Notes under the pieces: model-generated
Seen by the model: the letters and a program-made list of their open reading frames with translations, nothing else
Told to the model about the DNA's origin: nothing
Databases searched by the model: none
Assembly: GCA_958367245.1 (NCBI GenBank)
Contig: CATXEA010000030.1
Coordinates: 1 to 37,238, forward strand
Reading direction: 5' to 3'
Origin: an uncultured Blautia sp.
GTDB lineage: Bacteria; Bacillota; Clostridia; Lachnospirales; Lachnospiraceae
Length of the DNA stretch: 37,238 bases
Part shown: positions 7,653-15,520 of the stretch, one piece after another
Layout: every line of letters starts with the position of its first letter
Position numbering within the stretch: the stretch's first letter is position 1
Program-made: the position numbers and the translations under genes

Positions 7653-8777
7653 CTATTCTTCTGATTCTTCAGCGCCCTCTGTTTCAACTTCTTCAGTCTC
7701 AACCTCTTCTGTTCCGACATCTGCTGTCGGAGCTTCCGGCATCTTCATTACAAAGGTATGGGCATTTGTGACTGTCAAAGTTTTCAGAACTTTCGCATCT
7801 TCTTTCACATCTGCTTCTTCCAGCCATTTGTCACAGGTTTCCTGATAATATTCGCTTTCCTTGGAATCTTTCAGTAATTCTCTCTTAGCCTCAGTTGCCT
7901 CTTCGTCCAGTTCTTTGTCAAGTCTTACAACATAATAACCGTCTTCTGTCTCAATCAGTTCCTGGCCTACTTCTCCCTCTTTCAGAGTCCTGAGAACTTC
8001 CATAACCTCTTCCGGATAGGAATCCTCTGTATCTTCACCTTTCACAACTGTAAACTTACCTGTCAGAGATGTATAAGTTTCATCAACTGCTTTCGCAATC
8101 TCAGTCATATCTGCAGTTGGATCTTCTTTCACTTTATCAAGAATCTCCTGAGCCTGCTCTTTTTTCTTTTCTTTATCTTCCTCTGTCAGTTCTTCGCTGC
8201 CGGTAGATACGTTCACATAAGTAAACGCAGACTGGTTCGCTTCTTCGTCTGTAACCTCGATCTTTCCTCCTGCTACAATTGGCTCGTAGATTTTGGTACG
8301 GTAAGTCTGAAGTTCCAGAAGCATTTTCACCTGCTCTTCCGTTGCTGCCAGCTCACTCATAACCTCGTCTCCATTATCTTCCACAAAGGCTGCTGCCGCG
8401 TCTGCAATCTTCGCCTGCTCTTCCTCTGTAACCTCAACTCCGTAATCGGCCGCTTTCTCTTTCAGAACAACCATCAGCTCTACTGCATTCAGACTGTCAG
8501 AAACCATCTTCTGTCCATAAGTCTCTTCAGAGCCTTCCTCTACTGCTGTATCCCACATATTTGCGCCGCTTCCCATGAAACTCTTGTACATCGCATCTGT
8601 CTGCGCCTGCTGTATACGGGCATAAAGACTTACAACACCTAACGGAATCTCTGTTTTATTTACTGTCGCAACTGTCTTTGTTCCGTCTGGTTTCTGTTCC
8701 CCGCAGCCTGTCAGCATTCCCGCTGCCATAACGCCTGCCAGAGCTGCAACGGCTGTTCTTTTCATTGAATTTTTCAT
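7653..8777 (-). CDS. prsA: PrsA-like peptidyl-prolyl isomerase lipoprotein (foldase)
   Basis: This 374-residue lipoprotein has a signal peptide ending in the lipobox LTGC (Cys25), an N-terminal SurA/PrsA-like helical region, and a parvulin-like segment around residues 180-300 (KEKKKEQAQEILDKVKEDPT ... GEVGQELIETEDGYYVVRLD). It ends in a very acidic glutamate/valine/threonine tail. It would assist folding of exported proteins outside the membrane. The core is weakly conserved, so isomerase activity may be lost, as in several PrsA relatives. The start at 8777 has GGAGG 5 bases upstream; the ATG four codons earlier overlaps that site. It lies downstream of pth-mfd, a familiar order in Firmicutes, but has its own promoter at 8835-8863 and ends at a strong terminator. 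Confidence 0.85.
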   Translation of the reverse strand: MKNSMKRTAVAALAGVMAAGMLTGCGEQKPDGTKTVATVNKTEIPLGVVSLYARIQQAQTDAMYKSFMGSGANMWDTAVEEGSEETYGQKMVSDSLNAVELMVVLKEKAADYGVEVTEEEQAKIADAAAAFVEDNGDEVMSELAATEEQVKMLLELQTYRTKIYEPIVAGGKIEVTDEEANQSAFTYVNVSTGSEELTEEDKEKKKEQAQEILDKVKEDPTADMTEIAKAVDETYTSLTGKFTVVKGEDTEDSYPEEVMEVLRTLKEGEVGQELIETEDGYYVVRLDKELDEEATEAKRELLKDSKESEYYQETCDKWLEEADVKEDAKVLKTLTVTNAHTFVMKMPEAPTADVGTEEVETEEVETEGAEESEE

Positions 8778-8834
8778 GTCATCCTCCATAAATTGTCGAT
8801 TCTTGTGTCTGCGCCGCAGACTATATTAATATTC

Positions 8835-8863
8835 AGTATAATCTTTTTTCCCATTTTGGGCAA
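8835..8863 (-). promoter_or_regulatory. Sigma-A-like promoter for the PrsA-like gene
   Basis: On the minus strand TTGCCC (complement of 8858-8863) and TATACT (complement of 8835-8840) are separated by exactly 17 bases, about 57 bases before the start codon. This allows expression of the foldase apart from mfd. Confidence 0.65.
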
Positions 8864-8909
8864 GATAAATCTTCCCTGCTGCACATCACGTCACAAAATC
8901 ATCACAATT

Positions 8910-11900
8910 TTAAACCTGAGCCTCATCTACCATATTCACCAGCTCCTGGGCAAAATCTGTAAGAGCAGGAATAATTTTTCCCTGAATCTCCAGAATAAAC
9001 TTCGGCTCCTGTTCATTTTTGAAGCTCAGACCCCTACGGTACTTCTGCATCAGAAGAGGTATTCCCTCAGGGTTAATCTTTGCCTTTTCGTAAAGCGTAA
9101 TCCGTACCTCTTTGCCCATCTGCTTAATTTCCGTAACATATCCCTGATGGGCAATTGCTTTAAGCCGCGCAATGGCAAGAAGATTCATAACAGCCTTCGA
9201 AGGCTCTCCGAAACGGTCCAGAAGCTCCTCCAGCATATCGTCATAATCCTGCTGCGTCTCAATCCCGGCGATTCTCTTGTAAATATCGAGTTTCTGGAAC
9301 TCATTGCTGATGTAGGAATCCGGAATAAACGCATCCATGTTAAGGTCTATTGTCGTCTCAAAATCTTCCAGCGTATGAATACCTTTCGCTTCTTTGACCG
9401 CTTCACTGAGCATCTTGCAGTAAAGGTCATATCCCACTGCATTCATATGCCCATGCTGCTGTGCGCCCAGAATATTTCCTGCGCCTCGAAGCTCCAAATC
9501 ACGCATGGCAATCTTGAAACCACTTCCCAAATCCGTATATTCACGTATGGCGGCAAGACGCTTTTCCGCAGTCTCTTTGAGCATCACATTCTGCCTGTAC
9601 ATAAGGAACGCATACGCAGTTCTGTTGGAACGCCCGATTCTTCCCCGAAGCTGGTAAAGCTGACTCAGACCGTACCTGTCCGAATCATGGATAATCATAG
9701 TATTTACATTGGAAATATCAAGTCCGGTCTCAATAATCGTCGTGGAAACAAGCACATCAATATCGCCGTTGATAAAGGCAAACATCACCTGCTCCAGTTC
9801 CTTTTCGCTCATCTGTCCGTGGGCAAAATCCACTCTCGCCTCCGGCACAAGCTTGGAAATCCTAAGGGCGACCTCCGCGATATCCGTCACACGGTTATAG
9901 ACATAATAAACCTGTCCTCCTCTGCGCATTTCCCTGTTAATGGCTTCCCGCACAGTCTCCTCATCGTACTCCATAACATAGGTCTGAATCGGCATTCTGT
10001 CCATAGGCGGTTCTTCCAGCACACTCATATCACGAATTCCGATCATACTCATATGAAGGGTTCTCGGAATCGGAGTCGCTGTCAGAGTCAGAACATCCAC
10101 ATCTTTCTTTAACTGCTTGATTTTCTCCTTATGGGCAACACCGAAGCGCTGTTCCTCATCAATAATCAGCAGTCCCAGATTCTTAAATTCCACATCCTTG
10201 GAAAGCACTCTGTGCGTTCCCACCACCACATCTACCATTCCTTTTTTCAAATCTGCAATGGTCTTTTTCTGCTGGGCTGCCGTGCGAAATCTGCACAAAA
10301 GATCCACACGTACCGGAAATTCCTTCATTCTCTGGACAAAGGTATTATAAATCTGCTGCGCCAGAATCGTCGTCGGCGCAAGATATACAACCTGACGGCT
10401 CTCCTGGACAGCTTTAAATGCAATTCGAAGAGCAACCTCCGTCTTGCCGTATCCTACGTCGCCGCAGACAAGACGCTCCATGATTTTCGTGCTTTCCATA
10501 TCTCTTTTTGCATCCTCAATGGCTGCAAGCTGGTCGGCAGTTTCCTCATAAGGGAACATTTCCTCGAATTCTCTCTGCCAGACTGTATCCGGACCGCAGA
10601 CATAGCCTTCTTTTTGCTGGCGCTCTGCATAGAGCTGTACCAGTTCTTTGGCAATGTCCTTCACAGCTCCCCTTACTTTGCTCTTGGTTTTATTCCATTC
10701 CTGACCGCCCAGCTTATTCAGCTTCGGAGCTTTCGCCGTATCTGCGCCGGAATATTTCTGCAGGGCATCGAGCTGAGTCGCAAGGATATAAAGATTGCTT
10801 CCGCCGCGGTATTCAATCTTGATATAATCCTTAACAATCCTGTCTACTTCTACTTTTTCAATCCCCTTATAAATACCCAGTCCATGCTTTTCATGTACTA
10901 CGAAATCTCCAATGGAAAGCTCTGCGAAATCCTGAATCCTCTGGCCATTATATACTTTTTTCTTCTTTTTCTTTGTCTGCTCCTGTCCGAAAATATCTGT
11001 TTCCGTCATCAGAACAAACTTAATCAGAGGATATTCGAAGCCTTTCTTTGCATGGCCGTAAACCACCATGATTTCACCGGGCTGAATCTCACGGCTGTAA
11101 TCCTGGCTGTAAAAAGCATTTAAGCCTTCCTCCTGCAAATCCCGCGCAAGACGCTCCGCCCTTGTTCTTGAACCGGAAAGCAGTGCTATTTTATATCCCT
11201 GTTTTTTATACTGGTGCAAATCCTTCACCAGAAGCTCAAAGCTGCTGTTATACGCATTTCCCGACTTTACATTCAGGTAAAATTTGTCTTTCACCTTCCA
11301 GCCTGCCTGTCTCGGCTCCAGAGCGCAGACAGAGATACAATTTCGCTTATTCAGTTCTCTCTGTATTTTTGCGAAATCGCAGAGCCAGTTTGCAGGCAGG
11401 TTCTGACAGCCTTTTTCCTCTCTTCTTTCACGGCTCTGGCGGTATTCCTCCTCCACAGCCTCGCCCTTTTCGGAAAGGCGGTTCGGCTCATCCAGAAAAA
11501 TCATCGTCTTTTCTTCGGGAAAATAATCCAGAAAAGATACCATGCCTTTTTCTCCGGTGCGTTCCACTGCCGGATAAATCGTAATTTCCTCCAGATTCTC
11601 CAGCGACCTCTGACTCTCTGCGTCAAAGCTTCTGATGGAGTCAATTTCATCTCCCCACAGCTCAATTCTCCACGGATTTTCTTCTGTAAGAGAATAGATA
11701 TCTACAATCCCGCCGCGAATAGAAAACTGTCCCGGCATCTCTACCTGACCCACGCGCTCATAGCCAAGCTCTACCAGTTTTTCTTTCAGCTCATCCAAAT
11801 CTACTTCGCTGTCATTGCGGTAATGGAGCAGATTTTTTCTGATTTTTTCCGGCGCTGTGAGGAAGTCCATCACACCGTCTATGCTTGTAACAACTGTAAT

Positions 11901-12236
11901 CTCATCCTGCTCCAAAAGCGCCTTCACCACCCGCATCCTCTGTCGGATAAGCAGGTTTCCGTGAATGTCCGCCTGAAAAAAAAGAAGGTCTTTTGCCGGA
12001 TAGGAAAAGATCTTTTTATCATAAAAACGGTAATCCTCATAAATTTCCTTTGCTCTGCGCTCATCTTCCGCAAGAATCAGACGGCATGGAAAAAGTCCGG
12101 AAAGCCCATACATAAGATGGGCTTTCTGCGACTCCATACATCCGGAAACCTGAAGGATTCCCTTATTTGTTTTTGCCTTTGTATAAATTTCTTCAAACTC
12201 TGCAAGGCTGTGCAGAGGCTCCAAAAAAGCTTTCAT
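8910..12236 (-). CDS. mfd: Transcription-repair coupling factor
   Basis: The 1108-residue protein is a full-length Mfd, close to the usual 1150. It displaces RNA polymerase stalled at DNA damage and recruits UvrA. In order: a UvrB-like N-terminal region with the UvrA-contacting part (residues about 1-330), the RNA-polymerase-interacting CarD-like domain (FAELSIGDFVVHEKHGLGIY, about 440-540), the RecG-like helicase with Walker A GDVGYGKTEVALR and DEEQ box (IIDEEQRFGVAHK), the translocation motif region ELRGAGNILGAQQHG, and the C-terminal TRCF domain. The ATG at 12236 follows GAGAGG and lies 9 bases after pth, so the two are co-transcribed. The gene order pth-mfd-prsA is seen in many Firmicutes. 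Confidence 0.98.
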   Translation of the reverse strand: MKAFLEPLHSLAEFEEIYTKAKTNKGILQVSGCMESQKAHLMYGLSGLFPCRLILAEDERRAKEIYEDYRFYDKKIFSYPAKDLLFFQADIHGNLLIRQRMRVVKALLEQDEITVVTSIDGVMDFLTAPEKIRKNLLHYRNDSEVDLDELKEKLVELGYERVGQVEMPGQFSIRGGIVDIYSLTEENPWRIELWGDEIDSIRSFDAESQRSLENLEEITIYPAVERTGEKGMVSFLDYFPEEKTMIFLDEPNRLSEKGEAVEEEYRQSRERREEKGCQNLPANWLCDFAKIQRELNKRNCISVCALEPRQAGWKVKDKFYLNVKSGNAYNSSFELLVKDLHQYKKQGYKIALLSGSRTRAERLARDLQEEGLNAFYSQDYSREIQPGEIMVVYGHAKKGFEYPLIKFVLMTETDIFGQEQTKKKKKKVYNGQRIQDFAELSIGDFVVHEKHGLGIYKGIEKVEVDRIVKDYIKIEYRGGSNLYILATQLDALQKYSGADTAKAPKLNKLGGQEWNKTKSKVRGAVKDIAKELVQLYAERQQKEGYVCGPDTVWQREFEEMFPYEETADQLAAIEDAKRDMESTKIMERLVCGDVGYGKTEVALRIAFKAVQESRQVVYLAPTTILAQQIYNTFVQRMKEFPVRVDLLCRFRTAAQQKKTIADLKKGMVDVVVGTHRVLSKDVEFKNLGLLIIDEEQRFGVAHKEKIKQLKKDVDVLTLTATPIPRTLHMSMIGIRDMSVLEEPPMDRMPIQTYVMEYDEETVREAINREMRRGGQVYYVYNRVTDIAEVALRISKLVPEARVDFAHGQMSEKELEQVMFAFINGDIDVLVSTTIIETGLDISNVNTMIIHDSDRYGLSQLYQLRGRIGRSNRTAYAFLMYRQNVMLKETAEKRLAAIREYTDLGSGFKIAMRDLELRGAGNILGAQQHGHMNAVGYDLYCKMLSEAVKEAKGIHTLEDFETTIDLNMDAFIPDSYISNEFQKLDIYKRIAGIETQQDYDDMLEELLDRFGEPSKAVMNLLAIARLKAIAHQGYVTEIKQMGKEVRITLYEKAKINPEGIPLLMQKYRRGLSFKNEQEPKFILEIQGKIIPALTDFAQELVNMVDEAQV

Positions 12237-12245
12237 AAAAACCTC

Positions 12246-12839
12246 TCAACGATTGTTTGTCTTAGCTGTGGAAACTTTTCTGTTATATTCATTCATAGCT
12301 GCGTCAGCGCCCTCTGCAATAATGAGTTCCACCGCCTTCGCCGCTTTTTCGATGGCTTCATCCACAAGCTTACGGTCGTCGGCAGAAAATCTGCCCAACA
12401 CATGGTCAGCCAGATCCCAGCCCTTCGGCTTCGCGCCTACTCCTACTTTCACACGAAGGAATTTCTCCGTGCCAAGCTGGCGGATGATATCCTTGATTCC
12501 GTTATGACCGCCTGCGCTTCCCTGCTTACGGATGCGAAGCTGTCCCGGCTCAAGGTCAATGTCATCGTAAATCACAATCAGTTCTGTTTCCGGGTTAATC
12601 TTGAAATAATTTGCCATTTCACGGACAGGACCACCGCTTAAATTCATAAAGGAAAGAGGCTTCATAAGAATTGCCTTATCTCCTCCTATTATCGCCTTTC
12701 CGTACATGGCATTGAATTTCACACCGCCCTGGGGAACGCGGTGCTCTTCCACAAGATAATCAACTGTATCGAATCCCATATTATGGCGAGTTGCCTCGTA
12801 CTGTTTTCCGGGATTTCCCAAACCAACTATTAAGTACAT
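12246..12839 (-). CDS. pth: Peptidyl-tRNA hydrolase
   Basis: The 197-residue enzyme recycles tRNA by cleaving peptidyl-tRNA released from stalled ribosomes. It opens with MYLIVGLGNPGKQYEATRHN and carries the catalytic His in RHNMGF, the substrate loop LMKPLSFMNLSG and the family signature YDDIDLEPGQLRIRKQGSAG followed by GHNG. Length is normal. It lies 28 bases after the GTPase gene and 9 bases before mfd on the same strand, so it is probably part of an operon running from the CobW-type genes through mfd. Confidence 0.97.
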   Translation of the reverse strand: MYLIVGLGNPGKQYEATRHNMGFDTVDYLVEEHRVPQGGVKFNAMYGKAIIGGDKAILMKPLSFMNLSGGPVREMANYFKINPETELIVIYDDIDLEPGQLRIRKQGSAGGHNGIKDIIRQLGTEKFLRVKVGVGAKPKGWDLADHVLGRFSADDRKLVDEAIEKAAKAVELIIAEGADAAMNEYNRKVSTAKTNNR

Positions 12840-12867
12840 AATTTCTCCTCAGTTTTTGTATTTACAT

Positions 12868-13818
12868 TTAGTTGAAATAAACCATTTCTTCTTTCAGCGG
12901 CTCACAGACTTCTGTTTTTTCCGCATAGAGAACAATCCCTTCTCCCTGGTACTCCATTCTGTTTTCATAAGCTACTTTTGCAGTAACCTCCACCCAGCTT
13001 CCTTCTTTAATGTGAGGTGTGTAATCGCTTCTGCATACATATCCAAGGAAGGTGGTATCATCTGCACAGCAGGTCATGGCAGTACGTCCGGGAACAAAGA
13101 ATTTACTTCCCATTCCCCTCGGTTTCAGAGCGCGGCCTTTGAAACGGACAGTTTTCCCCACATAAGTCTGAGGATTGTCCATAGCGTCCACAAACCAGAT
13201 TCCATAGTCCTCCGGCATAATATCAATAATCGGCGCATTGATGTCAAAGGGCATCTCATCCTGAAAAATATCGTCAATTTCCCCTTCTTCATCTTCGAAA
13301 ATAACCTCTGCCGCCTGATTGGCAACCTTAATACCGCGTCGGTAGGATGCAAGAGGATCACCTTCTTTGCATCTGTTAAATACAACCATATCTGTATTTC
13401 TTACCATATCCATGAAAATAGATTTCATATTTGCCATATAAACCTGATAAGTAGTGGCGTCTACACAGGTAATCTCCTGCTCGATTCCCCAGCCTGCCGG
13501 AAGCTGCATCTTCTCAAATTTACTTACCAGCCACATGCCGTTATATTCAATAACAACTCGTTCCGGATTATGAATTATATCCAGAGCAGCCAGTCTTTCC
13601 GGCGTAAAATCACTTTCGTCTTCAATGACCTCCACAATGGTATTGGTGAGCTTCAGCTTATCCATCTCGTATTCCTCTTCTCCTTCTTCGCAGAGAATCA
13701 GAAGAGTTTTTCCATCAATGGCAAAGTAGTCCTGCTGCAGTGTAAAGTTCAGAAAAGTCGTTTTGCCGCTTTCCAGAAAACCGCTTATCAGGTAAATGGG
13801 AACTGTGATTTCATTCAT
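12868..13818 (-). CDS. CobW-type GTPase fused to a TIGR03943/YcgQ-like C-terminal domain
   Basis: The 316-residue protein begins with a CobW/HypB/UreG-type P-loop (GFLESGKTTF, residues 13-22) and has a guanine-specificity-like VVFNRCKEGD. The CxCC metal motif of the family is missing; the equivalent segment reads LILCEEGEEEYE. The C-terminal third (about 210-316: VRFKGRALKPRGMGSKFFV ... TCCADDTTFLGYVCRSD ... GSWVEVTAKV) looks like the OB-type domain at the end of TIGR03943/DUF1980 proteins such as B. subtilis YcgQ, which are zinc-regulated and membrane-bound. Its Cys-Cys pair may bind metal. A role in metal delivery or homeostasis is inferred from this and from the His-rich CobW GTPase encoded 37 bases upstream. 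The domain match is from memory and was not searched. Confidence 0.75.
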   Translation of the reverse strand: MNEITVPIYLISGFLESGKTTFLNFTLQQDYFAIDGKTLLILCEEGEEEYEMDKLKLTNTIVEVIEDESDFTPERLAALDIIHNPERVVIEYNGMWLVSKFEKMQLPAGWGIEQEITCVDATTYQVYMANMKSIFMDMVRNTDMVVFNRCKEGDPLASYRRGIKVANQAAEVIFEDEEGEIDDIFQDEMPFDINAPIIDIMPEDYGIWFVDAMDNPQTYVGKTVRFKGRALKPRGMGSKFFVPGRTAMTCCADDTTFLGYVCRSDYTPHIKEGSWVEVTAKVAYENRMEYQGEGIVLYAEKTEVCEPLKEEMVYFN

Positions 13819-13855
13819 AGCTTATCCTCTCAAACTTTTATATTTTCAAAAAGCT

Positions 13856-14959
13856 TTATGCAAGACCAAACAGCTCTGCAAGCTTCTCCTCATTCATCTT
13901 GGAACCGATTACGCAGAGACGTCCTGTATATTCCGGAGCGCCTTCACGAATCTCTGTTTCTTCCGGAACCATGTCAAAGTAAATCCATGTTCCATCCTCT
14001 GCCGGAAGCATTCCCTTTGCGCGGAGGATTGTTCCGTATTCATCGGAGCAGGAAAGTGTTTCCAGAATCTTTTCGAGATTCTCTCTTGTATATTTCCGAA
14101 TTGTCTCGCGACCCCAGCTTGTAAATACCTCGTCTGCATGATGATGGTGATGTTCATGTCCGCAACCGCATTCATGGTCGTGATGGTGGTCATGTCCACA
14201 GCCGCATTCATGGTCGTGATGATGCTCATGCTCGTGATGGTGTTCATGCTCGTGATGGTGCTCGTGTTCGTGGTGATGCTCGTGCTCGTGGTGCTCTCCG
14301 TGCTCATGTACATGTCCGCATTCCGGGCATACCTCTTCCTCCAGCATTTCATCAGCAAGAGAAACCGGATGCTCCATTGTCTCCAGAATCTTCTTACCTT
14401 CCAGCTTCTCAATCGGAGTAGTAATGATTGCAGCCTTAGGATTAATCTCACGGAGCAGTTCCATCGCAGCCATTGCTTTCTTTTCATCTACAATATCTGT
14501 ACGGCTCATAATAATAGCGCCTGCATATTCCACCTGATTGTTGAAAAACTCACCGAAGTTTCTCATATACATTTTGCATTTTTTCGCATCTACTACTGTT
14601 GTATAGCTGTTCAGAACAATATCCACTTCTTCCTGAACGCCCTGCACTGCTTTGATAACGTCAGATAATTTGCCCACGCCTGACGGCTCGATCAGGATTC
14701 TGTCCGGATGATATTTTTCTACAACCTCTTTCAGAGAAGCGCCAAAATCACCTACGAGGGAGCAGCAGATACAACCGGAGTTCATCTCACGGATTTCAAT
14801 TCCTGCTTCTTTGAGAAAACCGCCGTCAATGCCGATTTCACCAAATTCGTTCTCAATGAGAACAACCTGTTCTCCAGCAAACGCATCTTTCAGAAGTTTT
14901 TTTATCAGAGTTGTTTTTCCGGCTCCAAGGAAACCGGAGATAATATCAATTTTTGTCAT
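13856..14959 (-). CDS. CobW/ZNG1-type GTPase metallochaperone with histidine-rich insert
   Basis: The 367-residue protein is a COG0523 (CobW-like) GTPase: Walker A GFLGAGKTT (residues 9-17), the metal-binding GCICC motif (62-66), the Walker B region ILIEPSGVGK and the specificity-like SRTD, followed by a C-terminal CobW domain (about 277-367). Between the two lies a CPEC pair (211-214) and an extraordinary run of histidines and glutamates with two CGCGH units (216-274), an obvious metal store or sensor. Related proteins deliver zinc, cobalt or nickel to client enzymes using GTP. The most likely metal is zinc, but this is an inference; no Zur box was recognised upstream. The start ATG at 14959 has a GGAGAG site. 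It heads the run of minus-strand genes that continues into the second GTPase, pth and mfd. Confidence 0.93.
   Translation of the reverse strand: MTKIDIISGFLGAGKTTLIKKLLKDAFAGEQVVLIENEFGEIGIDGGFLKEAGIEIREMNSGCICCSLVGDFGASLKEVVEKYHPDRILIEPSGVGKLSDVIKAVQGVQEEVDIVLNSYTTVVDAKKCKMYMRNFGEFFNNQVEYAGAIIMSRTDIVDEKKAMAAMELLREINPKAAIITTPIEKLEGKKILETMEHPVSLADEMLEEEVCPECGHVHEHGEHHEHEHHHEHEHHHEHEHHHEHEHHHDHECGCGHDHHHDHECGCGHEHHHHHADEVFTSWGRETIRKYTRENLEKILETLSCSDEYGTILRAKGMLPAEDGTWIYFDMVPEETEIREGAPEYTGRLCVIGSKMNEEKLAELFGLA
14138..14314 (-). repeat. Tandem His/Glu-coding repeat within the CobW-type gene
   Basis: The DNA encodes repeated EHEHHH units (four or more), then two DHECGCGH units, then HHHHH. On the plus strand it reads as imperfect 18-base units of CGTGATGGTG/CTCATG type. 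It is protein-coding, with third-position variation between units (CAT/CAC, GAG/GAA). Such arrays can change length by slippage. Confidence 0.9.
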
Positions 14960-15039
14960 GGTTTTTCTCTCCTTTTCTTTTATTTATGTATTGTTTACAC
15001 ATCGAAGTGCTGTTTATACTTTTGGGCAAACGCATTTTG

Positions 15040-15144
15040 ACCAGGAGGCGCGTATACCCCCTGGTTCCATTGTAAAAACAAAGCGGACAAGTCCGCTTCG
15101 AACTCCCCTGTACAACAAAGGGGACATGACCCTGTCACATCCCC
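15040..15144 (-). terminator. Tandem hairpin block (terminator-like, with alternative pairings)
   Basis: Four inverted repeats lie in 105 bases between the 77-residue protein gene and the CobW-type gene: GGGGA/TCCCC with inner TGAC/GTCA (15120-15144), CCCCT/AGGGG (15105-15123, sharing the GGGG of the first), AAGCGGA/TCCGCTT (15081-15098) and ACCAGG/CCTGGT (15040-15065). On the minus-strand transcript the first is followed by UUUGUUGU and the third by UGUUUU, so both could terminate. The shared GGGG tract makes the first two mutually exclusive. It is either a double terminator for the upstream gene or a regulatory leader of the metallochaperone gene. Confidence 0.55.
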
Positions 15145-15162
15145 TCAATTGTATCTTATTTA

Positions 15163-15396
15163 TCAGCCATTAATCATAAAGTGCATTAATTTATCAATGT
15201 CTTCTTTCTCGTATGCTACGATTTCCAGTTCCGGAATTTCGCCGCCGGAGAAAATGTTCGCCAGTGATACATACTGGGATAATTTGGATTTCAGGTTCAG
15301 TCTGTCGCCTTCACCTGTTACTAACTCTACTTTACCTTCACAACTGTCAATTACTTCAAAAAATTTCTCGATATTTTTAATATGTGATACTTTCAT
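15163..15396 (-). CDS. Conserved small hypothetical protein (77 residues)
   Basis: The 77-residue soluble protein starts MKVSHIKNIEKFFEVIDSCE and has a beta-alpha-like pattern with GKVELVTGEGDRLNLKSKL in the middle and an acidic end. I know close relatives in Lachnospiraceae by appearance; some carry the misleading label 'polya polymerase', for which nothing in the sequence gives support. No motif, signal or membrane segment is seen. A GGAGAA site precedes the ATG at 15396. It is a monocistronic gene, followed by the tandem hairpin block. Function unknown. Confidence 0.8.
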   Translation of the reverse strand: MKVSHIKNIEKFFEVIDSCEGKVELVTGEGDRLNLKSKLSQYVSLANIFSGGEIPELEIVAYEKEDIDKLMHFMING

Positions 15397-15520
15397 GTCA
15401 ATATTCTCCTTTCGACATTCTCTTCTTTTTATCCATTTCCTTGTTTACGTGTACATTATATCCTGTCTTTCTGAAAAATGCAATTAACAACTTGCACGAA
15501 ATCACTCTTATTTTAGCCTG

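Noticed and set aside
14138..14314. Possible CRISPR-like or satellite repeat array
   Set aside because: The repeat is in frame and encodes the histidine-rich insert of the CobW-type GTPase; there are no spacers of uniform length.
8793..14668. Very long open frames on the plus strand opposite mfd, pth and the GTPase genes (for example 8793-10112, 11214-12641, 12856-14124)
   Set aside because: They are antisense to well-identified genes, have no family resemblance and no good ribosome binding sites; they arise from the codon usage of the minus-strand genes.
14960..15040. Zur box before the CobW-type gene
   Set aside because: No convincing palindromic Zur motif was found by eye.
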